Made by a program: the position numbers and the translations under genes
In this document: positions 43,808 to 51,802 of the stretch, piece by piece
How the letters are laid out: each line of letters opens with the position of its first letter
How positions within the stretch are numbered: position 1 is the stretch's first letter
The notes under the pieces: model-generated
Told to the model about the DNA's origin: nothing
The model's database searches: none
What the model saw: only the letters and a program-made list of their open reading frames with translations
Source: Eubacterium sp.
GTDB taxonomy: Bacteria > Bacillota > Clostridia > Lachnospirales > Lachnospiraceae
Direction: 5' to 3'
DNA length: 64,000 bases
NCBI GenBank assembly: GCA_003486385.1
Contig: DNFT01000011.1
Coordinates: 8,226-72,225 of the forward strand

Positions 43808-45421
43808 ATGGATAACAATGAATATGGATTTAACAATATGAATGGCGAAAATAATAATGCTGTGGAGAACGCTGATGTAAGCAGTGAGAATGCTGCACAG
43901 AGTGCTGTGGAGACTAGGACAGCTTCCGGCGAGCAGGTATATGGCAGCACATATAGTGAGGCACAGACAGGTGAGTCAGCACGTGAGACATACCAGACAG
44001 ACTATAGCCGTAATCAGTACAGTAATCAGTCAGCCTACAGCGCCATGTATGGCATGAACAATGAAAATGTCAACAACAATGATGGCAATGACAGGAAAGA
44101 GAAAAAGACTAAGGCAAAGAAAGAGAAAAAGCCTCATGGTTTCTTATTCAGGGCAGTAAGAGGTGTTGCATGCGCAGTTGTAATTGGTGCGGTTGCAGGT
44201 GCCTCCTGCTACGGTGCAATGTATGCCGGATATGTAAATTTCCCGACTAAGTCTAATAACGAGCTGACAGACGAACAGTTAAGCCAGATTGCAAAGGAAC
44301 TCAATAAAAGTTATTTCGCATCCTTGAGCGATGGCACAGTGGCAAACGGCTCGACACTTGCGAGTGTTTCATCCGATTCCGTCAATTCAGGTGTGAATGT
44401 CATTGATGTTTCAGGCATTGTTAAGAATGTCATAAGCTCGGTTGTTGCAATCAGCGGTACACAGACCGTAACAAACAACTCCTATAATTTTGGCTTCTGG
44501 GGCGGCTTTAACAATCAGTCCTATGAGGCAGGAGTGAGCGGTTCGGGTATTATTATCGGAGCGAACGATACAGAGCTTCTTATCGTTACGAATGCACATG
44601 TAGTCGAGAATGTAAACAATCTCAAGGTTACATTCGGTGATAATACCGAGGTTGACGCCGTTGTAAAGGGAATGAAGACAGACAGTGACCTTGCAGTGGT
44701 TGCTGTTAAGCTTGACGATATAAGCGCCGACACAATGAGCGCTATTTCAATTGCTAAGCTTGGCTCATCATCGGATGTCGAGGTCGGCGAGGCTGCAATA
44801 GCCATAGGTAATGCAGCAGGTTATGGTATATCAGTCACAACAGGTATTGTAAGTGCTGTTGGCAAGAGACTTACAGTTGACAATGTTGTATATGATAATC
44901 TTATTCAGACAGATGCAGCTATCAACCCGGGTAACAGTGGAGGTGCGTTATTCAATTCTAACGGAGAGGTTATAGGTATCAATTCCGTAAAGATGTCGGA
45001 TACCAAGGTAGAAGGTATGGGCTATGCCATCGCGATTGAGTCTGTCAAGGATATAATTGATGACCTTTCAACACAGACGACGAGAGTTGCACTTGACAAT
45101 GACGAGAGAGGTTATATAGGTGTCTCAGGAAGCTCGGTTACATCTGAGATTTCACAGACCTACGGCTGGCCTGTAGGTGTCCTTATCAGAAGCGTGACAG
45201 AGGATTCTGCGGCAGAGAGGGCAGGACTTCAGGTAAATGATGTTATCACAAGCTTCGATGGCAAGGATGTCGATTCATGGGAGACACTTGTAAACCTTAT
45301 GAAATATTATCAGGTAGGTGAGCAGGTGGAGGTTGTGTACTCACGTCTTGAGAATGGAGCGTTTACAGAATATACAACTACTTTAACCCTTACAGAGAAG
45401 CCACAGGTAAGCAATAAATAA
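43808..45421 (+). CDS. HtrA/DegP-like serine protease (S1C) with PDZ domain
   Basis: Membrane-anchored quality-control protease. Start ATG 43808 with GGAGGTAAG; the frame begins earlier at 43784 without one. 537 aa: a long acidic Asn/Ser-rich cytoplasmic region (1-95), a Lys-rich stretch, one transmembrane helix (about 115-140), trypsin-like domain with catalytic His (VTNAHVVENV), Asp (TDSDLAVVAV) and Ser (NPGNSGGALF), then a C-terminal PDZ domain (GYIGVSGSSV, AAERAGLQVNDVITSFDG). The triad is complete. Acts outside the membrane on misfolded proteins. Confidence 0.95.
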   Translation: MDNNEYGFNNMNGENNNAVENADVSSENAAQSAVETRTASGEQVYGSTYSEAQTGESARETYQTDYSRNQYSNQSAYSAMYGMNNENVNNNDGNDRKEKKTKAKKEKKPHGFLFRAVRGVACAVVIGAVAGASCYGAMYAGYVNFPTKSNNELTDEQLSQIAKELNKSYFASLSDGTVANGSTLASVSSDSVNSGVNVIDVSGIVKNVISSVVAISGTQTVTNNSYNFGFWGGFNNQSYEAGVSGSGIIIGANDTELLIVTNAHVVENVNNLKVTFGDNTEVDAVVKGMKTDSDLAVVAVKLDDISADTMSAISIAKLGSSSDVEVGEAAIAIGNAAGYGISVTTGIVSAVGKRLTVDNVVYDNLIQTDAAINPGNSGGALFNSNGEVIGINSVKMSDTKVEGMGYAIAIESVKDIIDDLSTQTTRVALDNDERGYIGVSGSSVTSEISQTYGWPVGVLIRSVTEDSAAERAGLQVNDVITSFDGKDVDSWETLVNLMKYYQVGEQVEVVYSRLENGAFTEYTTTLTLTEKPQVSNK

Positions 45422-45431
45422 CAGAAAGCAT

Positions 45432-45470
45432 ATTTATAAAAACGTAAAGTAGATTTATAAAAACGTAAAG
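45432..45470 (+). repeat. Two 18-bp direct repeats
   Basis: ATTTATAAAAACGTAAAG at 45432-45449 and 45453-45470, period 21 bp, between htrA and its terminator. The second copy merges into the terminator stem. Confidence 0.8.
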
Positions 45471-45521
45471 CGGAGACAGGCAGGATATATCGGCAGTGTA
45501 TCTAACCGTCTCCGCTTTTTC
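45467..45521 (+). terminator. Terminator after htrA
   Basis: AAAGCGGAGAC (45467-45477) pairs with GTCTCCGCTTT (45508-45518), then more T. Confidence 0.85.
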
Positions 45522-45550
45522 TTGCATTAATAGGGTATATTGTGTATACT
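45522..45550 (+). promoter_or_regulatory. SigA-type promoter for the GT2-clpX pair
   Basis: TTGCAT, 17-bp spacer, TATACT, 47 bp before ATG 45598. Confidence 0.6.
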
Positions 45551-45597
45551 GTATAAATAGTTGAAGCAACTCAGTATGCTGCTATGCGAGGAGATTT

Positions 45598-46563
45598 ATG
45601 AACGATTTAATTTCGATTGTAGTGCCATGCTATAACGAGAGCGAGGCATTACCTAAGTTTATTGAGGTTTTGGATGGAATAATAGCTAAGATGGATTATG
45701 CTGACTTTCAGGTAGTGTTAGTCAACGATGGTTCAAGGGATAAGACACTTGAGGTGATGAAGGCTATAGCACAGACGCGTCCTTATATTAAATATGTTTC
45801 CTTTTCAAGGAACTTTGGAAAAGAGGCGGGAATGTATGCGGGACTTACATATGCGGATGGGGACTATGTGGCGATTATGGATGCAGACCTGCAGGACCCG
45901 CCGGAATTTTTGATTGATATGTACGAGGCTGTGACGAAGGAGGGCTATGACTGTGCTGCGGCAAGGCGTGTTACACGTAAAGGAGAGCCTCCTATAAGGT
46001 CTTTTTTTGCCCGGATGTTTTACAAGCTCATGGGCAGAATGTCGACAACCGAGGTTGTGGATGGCGCAAGAGACTTCAGGCTCATGAACAGAAAGTTCGT
46101 TGACGCACTTCTTAACTGCAGGGAATATAATCGTTTCTCAAAGGGAATGTTCGGCTGGGTAGGATTTAATACGAAGTGGATTGCCTACGAGAATGTTGAG
46201 CGTGTGGCAGGGCAGACGAAGTGGAATTTCTGGTCATTATTCAAGTACAGTATTGAGGGGATAGTTGCATTTTCGACAACACCGCTTGTATTTGCATCGT
46301 TTATTGGTCTGCTATTCTGTTTTATTGCATTTGTGGCAGTAATCTTTATTGTAGTGAGAAAATTCATTTTCGGGGATCCGGTTGCAGGATGGGCATCCAT
46401 GACATGCATAATAACTTTTTTGGGCGGATTACAGCTGTTTTTCATGGGGATTTTTGGACAGTACCTTGCAAAAACCTATCTTGAAGTGAAGGACAGACCG
46501 ATTTATATAGTTGCTGATACTAATATGGAGGGAAAAGAAGGAGTAAGATATGGCAGAAGATAG
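45598..46563 (+). CDS. Bactoprenol-type GT2 glycosyltransferase (GtrB/DPM1-like)
   Basis: Loads a sugar from a nucleotide donor onto a polyprenyl phosphate. 321 aa: GT-A domain with ISIVVPCYNESEALPKF, VNDGSRDKT, and the metal site MDADLQDPP; RRVTRKGEPPIRSFFARMFY is typical of the GtrB group. Two membrane helices lie at about 225-300. GCGAGGAG is the ribosome site. The gene overlaps the following ClpX-like gene by 14 bases, so the two are translated together, an unexpected pairing of lipid-sugar synthesis with a protein unfoldase. Confidence 0.9.
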   Translation: MNDLISIVVPCYNESEALPKFIEVLDGIIAKMDYADFQVVLVNDGSRDKTLEVMKAIAQTRPYIKYVSFSRNFGKEAGMYAGLTYADGDYVAIMDADLQDPPEFLIDMYEAVTKEGYDCAAARRVTRKGEPPIRSFFARMFYKLMGRMSTTEVVDGARDFRLMNRKFVDALLNCREYNRFSKGMFGWVGFNTKWIAYENVERVAGQTKWNFWSLFKYSIEGIVAFSTTPLVFASFIGLLFCFIAFVAVIFIVVRKFIFGDPVAGWASMTCIITFLGGLQLFFMGIFGQYLAKTYLEVKDRPIYIVADTNMEGKEGVRYGRR

Positions 46564-48001
46564 AAATAATATAGATAAAGATGAAACAAAGATAAATTCT
46601 GGGAGCAATCAGAGCATGGGAAACCCGAGTAATTCCAACCAAAGTAATGATGATGAATATGAAAAAATATGTTCCATCTGCCACCGCCCCGAGAGCAAGG
46701 CAGGCAAGATGATACAGATGGGCATGGGAATGTATGTATGCCCGGACTGCATGCAGCGTTCAATGGACACAATAATGAAGGGTGATTTCAACTATGATGA
46801 GATGATGAAGCTCTCAAAGGATATGCCGGGAATTCACTTCATGAATATGTCTGATTTAATGGGTGATATACCACAGAAGCAGAAGATTAAGAAAAAGAAG
46901 GAGGGTGAGAAGAAGGTTCCTCTCATCAACCTCAAGGACATTCCGGCACCTCACAAGATTAAGGAGAAGCTTGATGAGTATGTCATTGGTCAGGAGTACG
47001 CTAAGAAGGTTATCTCCGTCGCTGTTTACAACCATTACAAGAGGGTTGCGACAGACACGATGGATTCCATAGAGATAGAGAAGTCAAATATGCTTATGAT
47101 TGGACCTACGGGAAGCGGTAAGACTTACCTTGTAAAGACACTTGCAAGGCTTTTAAATGTGCCTCTTGCTATAGCGGACGCGACCTCGCTCACTGAGGCA
47201 GGCTATATCGGCGATGATATAGAGAGCGTTGTGTCGAAGCTTCTTGCAGCCGCAGGCAATGACGTTGAGAAGGCGGAGCAGGGAATAATATTTATAGATG
47301 AGATAGATAAGATTGCCAAGAAGAAGGAGACGCGCAGCCGTGATGTCAGTGGCGAATCCGTACAGCAGGGAATGTTAAAGCTCCTAGAGGGAGCGGATAT
47401 AGAGGTGCCTGTCGGCTCTAACAGCAAGAATGCGATGGTTCCGCTTGTTACGGTGAACACGAGAAATATTCTCTTTATCTGCGGCGGAGCTTTCCCTGAC
47501 CTTGAGGATATCATAAAGGAGCGTCTCAACAAGCAGGCTTCAATAGGATTTATGGCAGACTTGAAGGATAAGTACGACAATGTTGAGAATCTGGTTTCCC
47601 AGGTAACAATAGAGGATTTGAGAAAGTACGGCATGATACCGGAGTTTCTTGGACGTCTCCCGGTTGTATTCACACTGGATGCTCTTGATAAGGATATGCT
47701 TGTCAAGATTCTCAAGGAGCCTAAGAATGCCATACTCAAGCAGTATGAGAAGCTTCTTGAACTCGATGAGGTCAAGCTTGAGTTCGACGATGATGCGATA
47801 GAGGCTATAGCTGAGAAGGCTCTTGAGAAAAAGACCGGTGCCAGAGCGCTGCGCTCCATAATAGAGGAATTTATGCTTGATATAATGTATGAGATTCCTA
47901 AGGATGACAATATAGGAAAGGTGACCATAACCAGAGCATATATTGAGAAGAAGGGCGGACCACTGATTGAGATGAGAACGGCGGGGTATCTGCCGGCGTA
48001 A
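46550..48001 (+). CDS. clpX: ClpX-type AAA+ unfoldase, divergent paralogue
   Basis: Hexameric unfoldase that feeds ClpP. 483 aa, longer than the usual 410-430. A polar N-terminal extension (1-42) leads to a zinc-finger (CSIC, then CPDC), a Lys-rich linker, and the AAA+ core: Walker A GPTGSGKT, pore loop AGYIGDD, Walker B GIIFIDEIDK, sensor/arginine region GARALRSIIEE. The IGF loop for docking to ClpP is present (ASIGFMADL). The RKH loop that helps recognise ssrA-tagged substrates in normal ClpX is absent (VPVGSNSKNAMVP in its place). No clpP or tig is next to it, so I think it is a second ClpX with a changed substrate range. Confidence 0.85.
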   Translation: MAEDRNNIDKDETKINSGSNQSMGNPSNSNQSNDDEYEKICSICHRPESKAGKMIQMGMGMYVCPDCMQRSMDTIMKGDFNYDEMMKLSKDMPGIHFMNMSDLMGDIPQKQKIKKKKEGEKKVPLINLKDIPAPHKIKEKLDEYVIGQEYAKKVISVAVYNHYKRVATDTMDSIEIEKSNMLMIGPTGSGKTYLVKTLARLLNVPLAIADATSLTEAGYIGDDIESVVSKLLAAAGNDVEKAEQGIIFIDEIDKIAKKKETRSRDVSGESVQQGMLKLLEGADIEVPVGSNSKNAMVPLVTVNTRNILFICGGAFPDLEDIIKERLNKQASIGFMADLKDKYDNVENLVSQVTIEDLRKYGMIPEFLGRLPVVFTLDALDKDMLVKILKEPKNAILKQYEKLLELDEVKLEFDDDAIEAIAEKALEKKTGARALRSIIEEFMLDIMYEIPKDDNIGKVTITRAYIEKKGGPLIEMRTAGYLPA

Positions 48002-48016
48002 AAGGAGAAAATAGAA

Positions 48017-48074
48017 CATGGCTTTGATATAGCCATGATATGGCAGGACAGGGGGATGCCCCTGTCCTGTTTAA
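48017..48074 (+). terminator. Double stem-loop terminator after clpX
   Basis: A first hairpin pairs CATGGCT (48017-48023) with AGCCATG (48031-48037). A second, perfect one pairs CAGGACAGGGG (48044-48054) with CCCCTGTCCTG (48059-48069), followed by TTTAAAT. Confidence 0.7.
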
Positions 48075-48086
48075 ATATCAGGGGTT

Positions 48087-48542
48087 TTAATTTGAAGCGG
48101 GCTGTATGAGGTGGATTTGTCCGGGTGTAATTTCGTATGAAAATGATGTTTTTTCATAGTGCGAATATGTTATTGCAATAATATCACCTATTTTAAGCAT
48201 GGGAGCATTAGAGCTGTCGTTGATATTTTTACAATTGATGGTAACAATATCGCCTATTATAAAATTTTTATCTTCTCCGGTAATTTTTACCTGGTATATT
48301 CCGTCACTGCTAATCTCAATTATTTCTGCAAGCACTCCGTAGACGGGGGTATTGCTATCAGAATCAGGGGACAAATTATGGCTGATTTTGATTGTGCCAA
48401 ATATAATCGTACACAAACAGGCTGCAATAACACAATAGCGGAGCCATACCAATCGTATGGATGATGGTCTATACATGACTGCTTCACAGATGAGGTCATC
48501 GTCAATATAATTCATAGCGATAACAAGTTTTGGAATGTTCAT
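48087..48542 (-). CDS. Probable anti-sigma factor, single-pass membrane protein
   Basis: 151 aa. A short cytoplasmic part (about 1-28, IDDDLICEAVMYRPSS), one transmembrane helix (about 32-52, WLRYCVIAACLCTIIFGTI) and an extracytoplasmic beta-rich domain (about 70-151). Its ATG overlaps the sigma gene stop as ATGA, so the two are translated together. Layout and shape fit an anti-sigma factor, but the usual zinc-binding anti-sigma motif is not seen; the assignment is by context. Confidence 0.6.
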   Translation of the reverse strand: MNIPKLVIAMNYIDDDLICEAVMYRPSSIRLVWLRYCVIAACLCTIIFGTIKISHNLSPDSDSNTPVYGVLAEIIEISSDGIYQVKITGEDKNFIIGDIVTINCKNINDSSNAPMLKIGDIIAITYSHYEKTSFSYEITPGQIHLIQPASN

Positions 48543-49093
48543 ACTTCAATCCCTTCTTTCTCAAGATATTTTTTTAATCTGTTACGTGAGTGATACAGCA
48601 TATTTTTGACCTTGCTTTCGGTGAATGAGTAGCGTTTGGCTATGTCGTTTATGGAGTCGAAAAAATAATATTTGCGTATAAATACATTGCGCGAAGTTTC
48701 TTTTTCCTGCCTTAGAAAGTCACTGATAATTTTGCCAAGATTTTCATATTCGTTTTCGGGTGCAGTATGGTTGTCCGGCAGTATTTCTTCAAGTTCCGAA
48801 AATGATACAGTCAGCTTTCGGGTGCGTTTTTGGGCAAGATTAAAATCTAGTTTCTTTAAGGACAGATTTCGCACTATTTTACAGATATATGCCATAAAGT
48901 TGTCTGGTCGTGTCGGTGGAATTTTGTTCCATACACTCAAATAGGTATCGTTTACACATTCCTTAGAGTCTTCGTTGTCTGACAAAATATTGTTAGCCAT
49001 ATTAAGACACAGCTTTCCGTATTTTATATCTGTTTCATTGATAGCCTGCTCATTGCGTGCAAAGTATAGTTCAATAATCATTAAATCATCCAT
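48539..49093 (-). CDS. ECF-family RNA polymerase sigma factor
   Basis: 184 aa with both expected regions: sigma2 (about 40-90; DSKECVNDTYLSVWNKIPP, FMAYICKIVRNLSLKKL) and sigma4 (about 130-180; IRKYYFFDSINDIAKRY, FTESKVKNMLYHSRNRLKKYLEK). GGGAGGA is the ribosome site. The region between has an acidic linker. It probably reads its own promoter: a CGACC-N14-CGTAC motif 50-70 bp upstream also stands before the decayed C39-like gene. Confidence 0.93.
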   Translation of the reverse strand: MDDLMIIELYFARNEQAINETDIKYGKLCLNMANNILSDNEDSKECVNDTYLSVWNKIPPTRPDNFMAYICKIVRNLSLKKLDFNLAQKRTRKLTVSFSELEEILPDNHTAPENEYENLGKIISDFLRQEKETSRNVFIRKYYFFDSINDIAKRYSFTESKVKNMLYHSRNRLKKYLEKEGIEV

Positions 49094-49140
49094 GCGTTTT
49101 TCCTCCCTTCTTTGAATTTCTGAGTGCTTTCATTTATTAA

Positions 49141-49164
49141 GTACGTTTTTGTGGCGGTTGGTCG
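49141..49164 (-). promoter_or_regulatory. Putative ECF-type promoter of the sigma gene
   Basis: On the minus strand CGACCAA (49164-49158) and CGTACTTA (49145-49138), with 14 bp between CGACC and CGTAC. CGTA is a frequent -10 motif of ECF sigma factors. The same motif, at the same spacing, occurs at 49696-49719. Confidence 0.55.
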
Positions 49165-49243
49165 TTATTTTTAATAGTATATATTTTTAATGTGAGTTAA
49201 AATTGCATTTTCAATTCATCCGATATGATTTTCTAAAATATAA

Positions 49244-49287
49244 CAAGCTCTTTTGTCGTGTCCAAGACAGGCAAGAGAGCTTGCAGT
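49244..49287. terminator. Terminator of the C39-like remnant
   Basis: CAAGCTCT (49244-49251) with AGAGCTTG (49276-49283), extended by TGTC/GACA; T-rich flanks on both strands. Confidence 0.7.
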
Positions 49288-49303
49288 TTATTTTTTTACC
49301 TTG

Positions 49304-49684
49304 TTATTGGATAATGTATTTTACACCATAAGTATTGGCAAAATCAATGCTAGAGTAATTCATGTATTTAGGTGCATCGTTATACCAACCATCAGCTACA
49401 ATTAGGTAATTTGAAGAAGTTCCGGACTTTGTAGCAGTGCAATAACCAAACACATTTACAGTATGACCTGATTTGGCACCGTCTGCTGTATAAATTCTAT
49501 AAGAAAGTGTTGCAGAATAGTTGTTACTAATTGCGTCAGTAAAGAATGAAAATGTTGGATTACTATTTGTGGTTGTAGTAGTATTTGTTTTGCCCATATC
49601 ATTGCAATATGATTTCATTCCTTTGGCTAGTTTATAATCGTAAGTGCTTCCACATGAAACAGAGATATTATAAAATATTTGCTT
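49304..49684 (-). pseudogene. 5'-decayed C39-like secreted peptidase or papain-fold remnant
   Basis: The frame is open from 49684 to the stop at 49304 (126 codons) but has no sound start; the first ATG (49618) lacks a spaced ribosome site. The C-terminal part looks like the second half of a C39-like cysteine peptidase: LSYRIYTADGAKSGHTVNV with the His region, then VADGWYNDAPKYMNY. The part upstream (VSCGSTYDYKLAKGMKSY) is probably the end of the first half; signal peptide and catalytic Cys domain are missing. An ECF-type promoter and a terminator remain on its sides, so the loss seems recent. Confidence 0.6.
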
Positions 49685-49695
49685 TCATTACATAA

Positions 49696-49719
49696 GTACG
49701 GTTTAAATGTCATTGGTCG
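49696..49719 (-). promoter_or_regulatory. Second copy of the ECF-type promoter motif
   Basis: CGACCAA (49719-49713) and CGTACTTA (49700-49693), 14 bp between CGACC and CGTAC, as at the sigma gene. AATGAAAGCA just downstream is also shared by both sites. Confidence 0.55.
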
Positions 49720-49836
49720 CAAATTTATAAAAAATATTGTATCTTTTTTTAAAAACAATGTTTGATTCTGTCAAAGACCAAAAGCATAATTATGCGGAAT
49801 GCTCATAATATTTAGAAAAAGCATACAGGAAGTCTG

Positions 49837-51603
49837 ATGGATAACTGCGGAAAATATATAACAGGTGAGGACTATATCGACCTTCTGTACAGACGCTCAG
49901 ATGAGTTCAATCCGGGTGCGGAGGGGTTCAGGGATTATTGTATTACGCAGATAGATGACAGATGGGGAATAATACATCTTAATAGGAATGAGACAGGAGA
50001 GGTGAACTACGGTAATTTCGGGTACACTTCTTTTCCTCTTGTGTACGGAACACAGGATTATGGAGCCATGGGCGCGGCAGGCATAACACAGGTGAGGGAA
50101 CAGCCGTTTCTTGCACTGCGTGGGACAGGAACGCTTATAGGCATAGTCGATACTGGGATAAGGTATGAGCATGAAGTATTTGTGCGTGAGGATGGGAGCA
50201 GCATTATAGATGCGGTATGGGACCAGACAGCAGAGAAAACCGCGCAGAATGTTGATGAAATGACAGAAAATGTGTGGGATAGCGATAATATTAATGCAGG
50301 ACGTGAACTCGACAACATGGTGATGTATGGGAAGGTGTACAACAATGCCATGATAAACGAGGCATTATCAGCACCGAATCCGCAGGAGATAGTTCCGGTC
50401 ACAGACGAGGCGGGTGGACATGGGACGATGCTTGCGGGGCTTGCGGCAGGGCAGGAGAAGCCTGAGCAGGGATTTACAGGGGCGGCACCGGGGGCACGGC
50501 TTGTGGTTGTAAAGCTAAGGCAGGCAAAACGGTATCTGAGGGATCTTTATCTTGTGAATGACAATGCACTGTGTTATTCGGAAATTGATATTATTCTTGG
50601 CATACGTTTTCTTCAGGAATATGCAAGAGAGGTGAGGATGCCTATATCCATAATTGTTGGACTGGGAACTAATATATCATCGCATAGGGGAAGCACAGTG
50701 CTGTCCGATTATATTGATAATATCGGCAGAAATATCGGCAGGTGTGTCACAACCTGTACCGGAAATTATGCCAACAGCAGACTTCATTTCAGAGGAAATC
50801 TGGTGCCCGATGCGGAATATATCCCTATCGAAATAAGAGTTGGCGAGGGGGAACGAGGGTTTTGCTGTGTGCTGTGGTCTGAACCGCCGGATGTATTCGC
50901 ACTCGAATTTATTTCGCCGACAGGCAGGGTTGAACAGAGGGTTCCGCCAAAAATAAATGAGCGTACTGTGCTGCGGTTTACACTTGAGGGAACTCAGATA
51001 GAAATTTTTTATGGGCTTAATCAGGCTGTGTCGGGACTTAATTTTGTAACGCTTCGTTTTATAACACCCTCCCCGGGAATCTGGACTATAAGGGCTTACG
51101 GATATACAACACTTTCCGGCGGCTTTAATATGTGGATAAACAACAGGGAATTTTTATGGGGTGATACATATTTTCTGCAGCCCGACCCCTACAATACGAT
51201 AACAGACCCGGGAAATACCACAGTGCCGGTCACTGTCGGAGCATATAATTACAGGGATGGAAGCATATATATAGGCAGTGGAAGAGGTACAGTTTCGTAC
51301 AGTGATGATAAACCTGATATAGTGGCGCCGGGAGTTAATGTGCTGTGTCCTTTATCCTATGGAAACAATATATATGGACAGATGACAGGGAGCAGCCTTG
51401 CCGCAGCCATTACAGGTGGAGGAGCGGCACTTATTCTCGAATATGGCATTGTGAAAGGTTTTTATCCATTTATGCGTTCATATACTGTGAAAAATTTTCT
51501 CATAAACGGTGCGGACAGAAGGGAAGAGTACAGATATCCGGACCCGCTTTTTGGATATGGGACCCTGAATGTGTATAAAGCGATTGAAAGTATACGCAAA
51601 TGA
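49837..51603 (+). CDS. S8 family (subtilisin-like) serine protease, Csp-like
   Basis: 588 aa without a signal peptide. Catalytic triad: Asp in GIVDTGIRYEHE (about residue 110), His in GGHGTMLAGLAAG (about 191), Ser in MTGSSLAAAITGG (about 522). A beta-rich insertion of about 130 residues sits between His and Ser domains, as in clostridial CspA/B/C germination proteases and related S8 proteins. Here all three catalytic residues are present, so it should be active. It is a single gene; the ribosome site is weak (CAGGAAG). Confidence 0.88.
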   Translation: MDNCGKYITGEDYIDLLYRRSDEFNPGAEGFRDYCITQIDDRWGIIHLNRNETGEVNYGNFGYTSFPLVYGTQDYGAMGAAGITQVREQPFLALRGTGTLIGIVDTGIRYEHEVFVREDGSSIIDAVWDQTAEKTAQNVDEMTENVWDSDNINAGRELDNMVMYGKVYNNAMINEALSAPNPQEIVPVTDEAGGHGTMLAGLAAGQEKPEQGFTGAAPGARLVVVKLRQAKRYLRDLYLVNDNALCYSEIDIILGIRFLQEYAREVRMPISIIVGLGTNISSHRGSTVLSDYIDNIGRNIGRCVTTCTGNYANSRLHFRGNLVPDAEYIPIEIRVGEGERGFCCVLWSEPPDVFALEFISPTGRVEQRVPPKINERTVLRFTLEGTQIEIFYGLNQAVSGLNFVTLRFITPSPGIWTIRAYGYTTLSGGFNMWINNREFLWGDTYFLQPDPYNTITDPGNTTVPVTVGAYNYRDGSIYIGSGRGTVSYSDDKPDIVAPGVNVLCPLSYGNNIYGQMTGSSLAAAITGGGAALILEYGIVKGFYPFMRSYTVKNFLINGADRREEYRYPDPLFGYGTLNVYKAIESIRK

Positions 51604-51671
51604 ATGTAATAAAGGGATGTGAGCCATGAGCAGTGACAACAATTGTAACATTGTCTATTATTTATCTTTCA

Positions 51672-51699
51672 TTGACTTTAGTGTGCTAAATCATATAAG
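51672..51699 (+). promoter_or_regulatory. SigA-type promoter for the hydrogenase genes
   Basis: TTGACT, 16-bp spacer, TATAAG, about 105 bp before ATG 51803, leaving a leader of some 95 bases. Confidence 0.5.
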
Positions 51700-51802
51700 A
51701 TATTTATATAATTGTTGCAGCATATGGCTGATCAGTGATTCTTAAACAGAAAATATACAGTTGTGTAGCTGCTGTAAAAAATAAAATAATAGGAGAATTA
51801 TT

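Noticed and set aside
47203..48036. 277-codon minus-strand frame opposite clpX
   Set aside because: Ser-rich mirror of the Lys/Asp/Glu codons of clpX, with no family motif; shadow frame.
51626..51745. 39-codon frame before the hydrogenase genes
   Set aside because: Weak ribosome site, unusual composition, and it covers the likely promoter TTGACT-N16-TATAAG.
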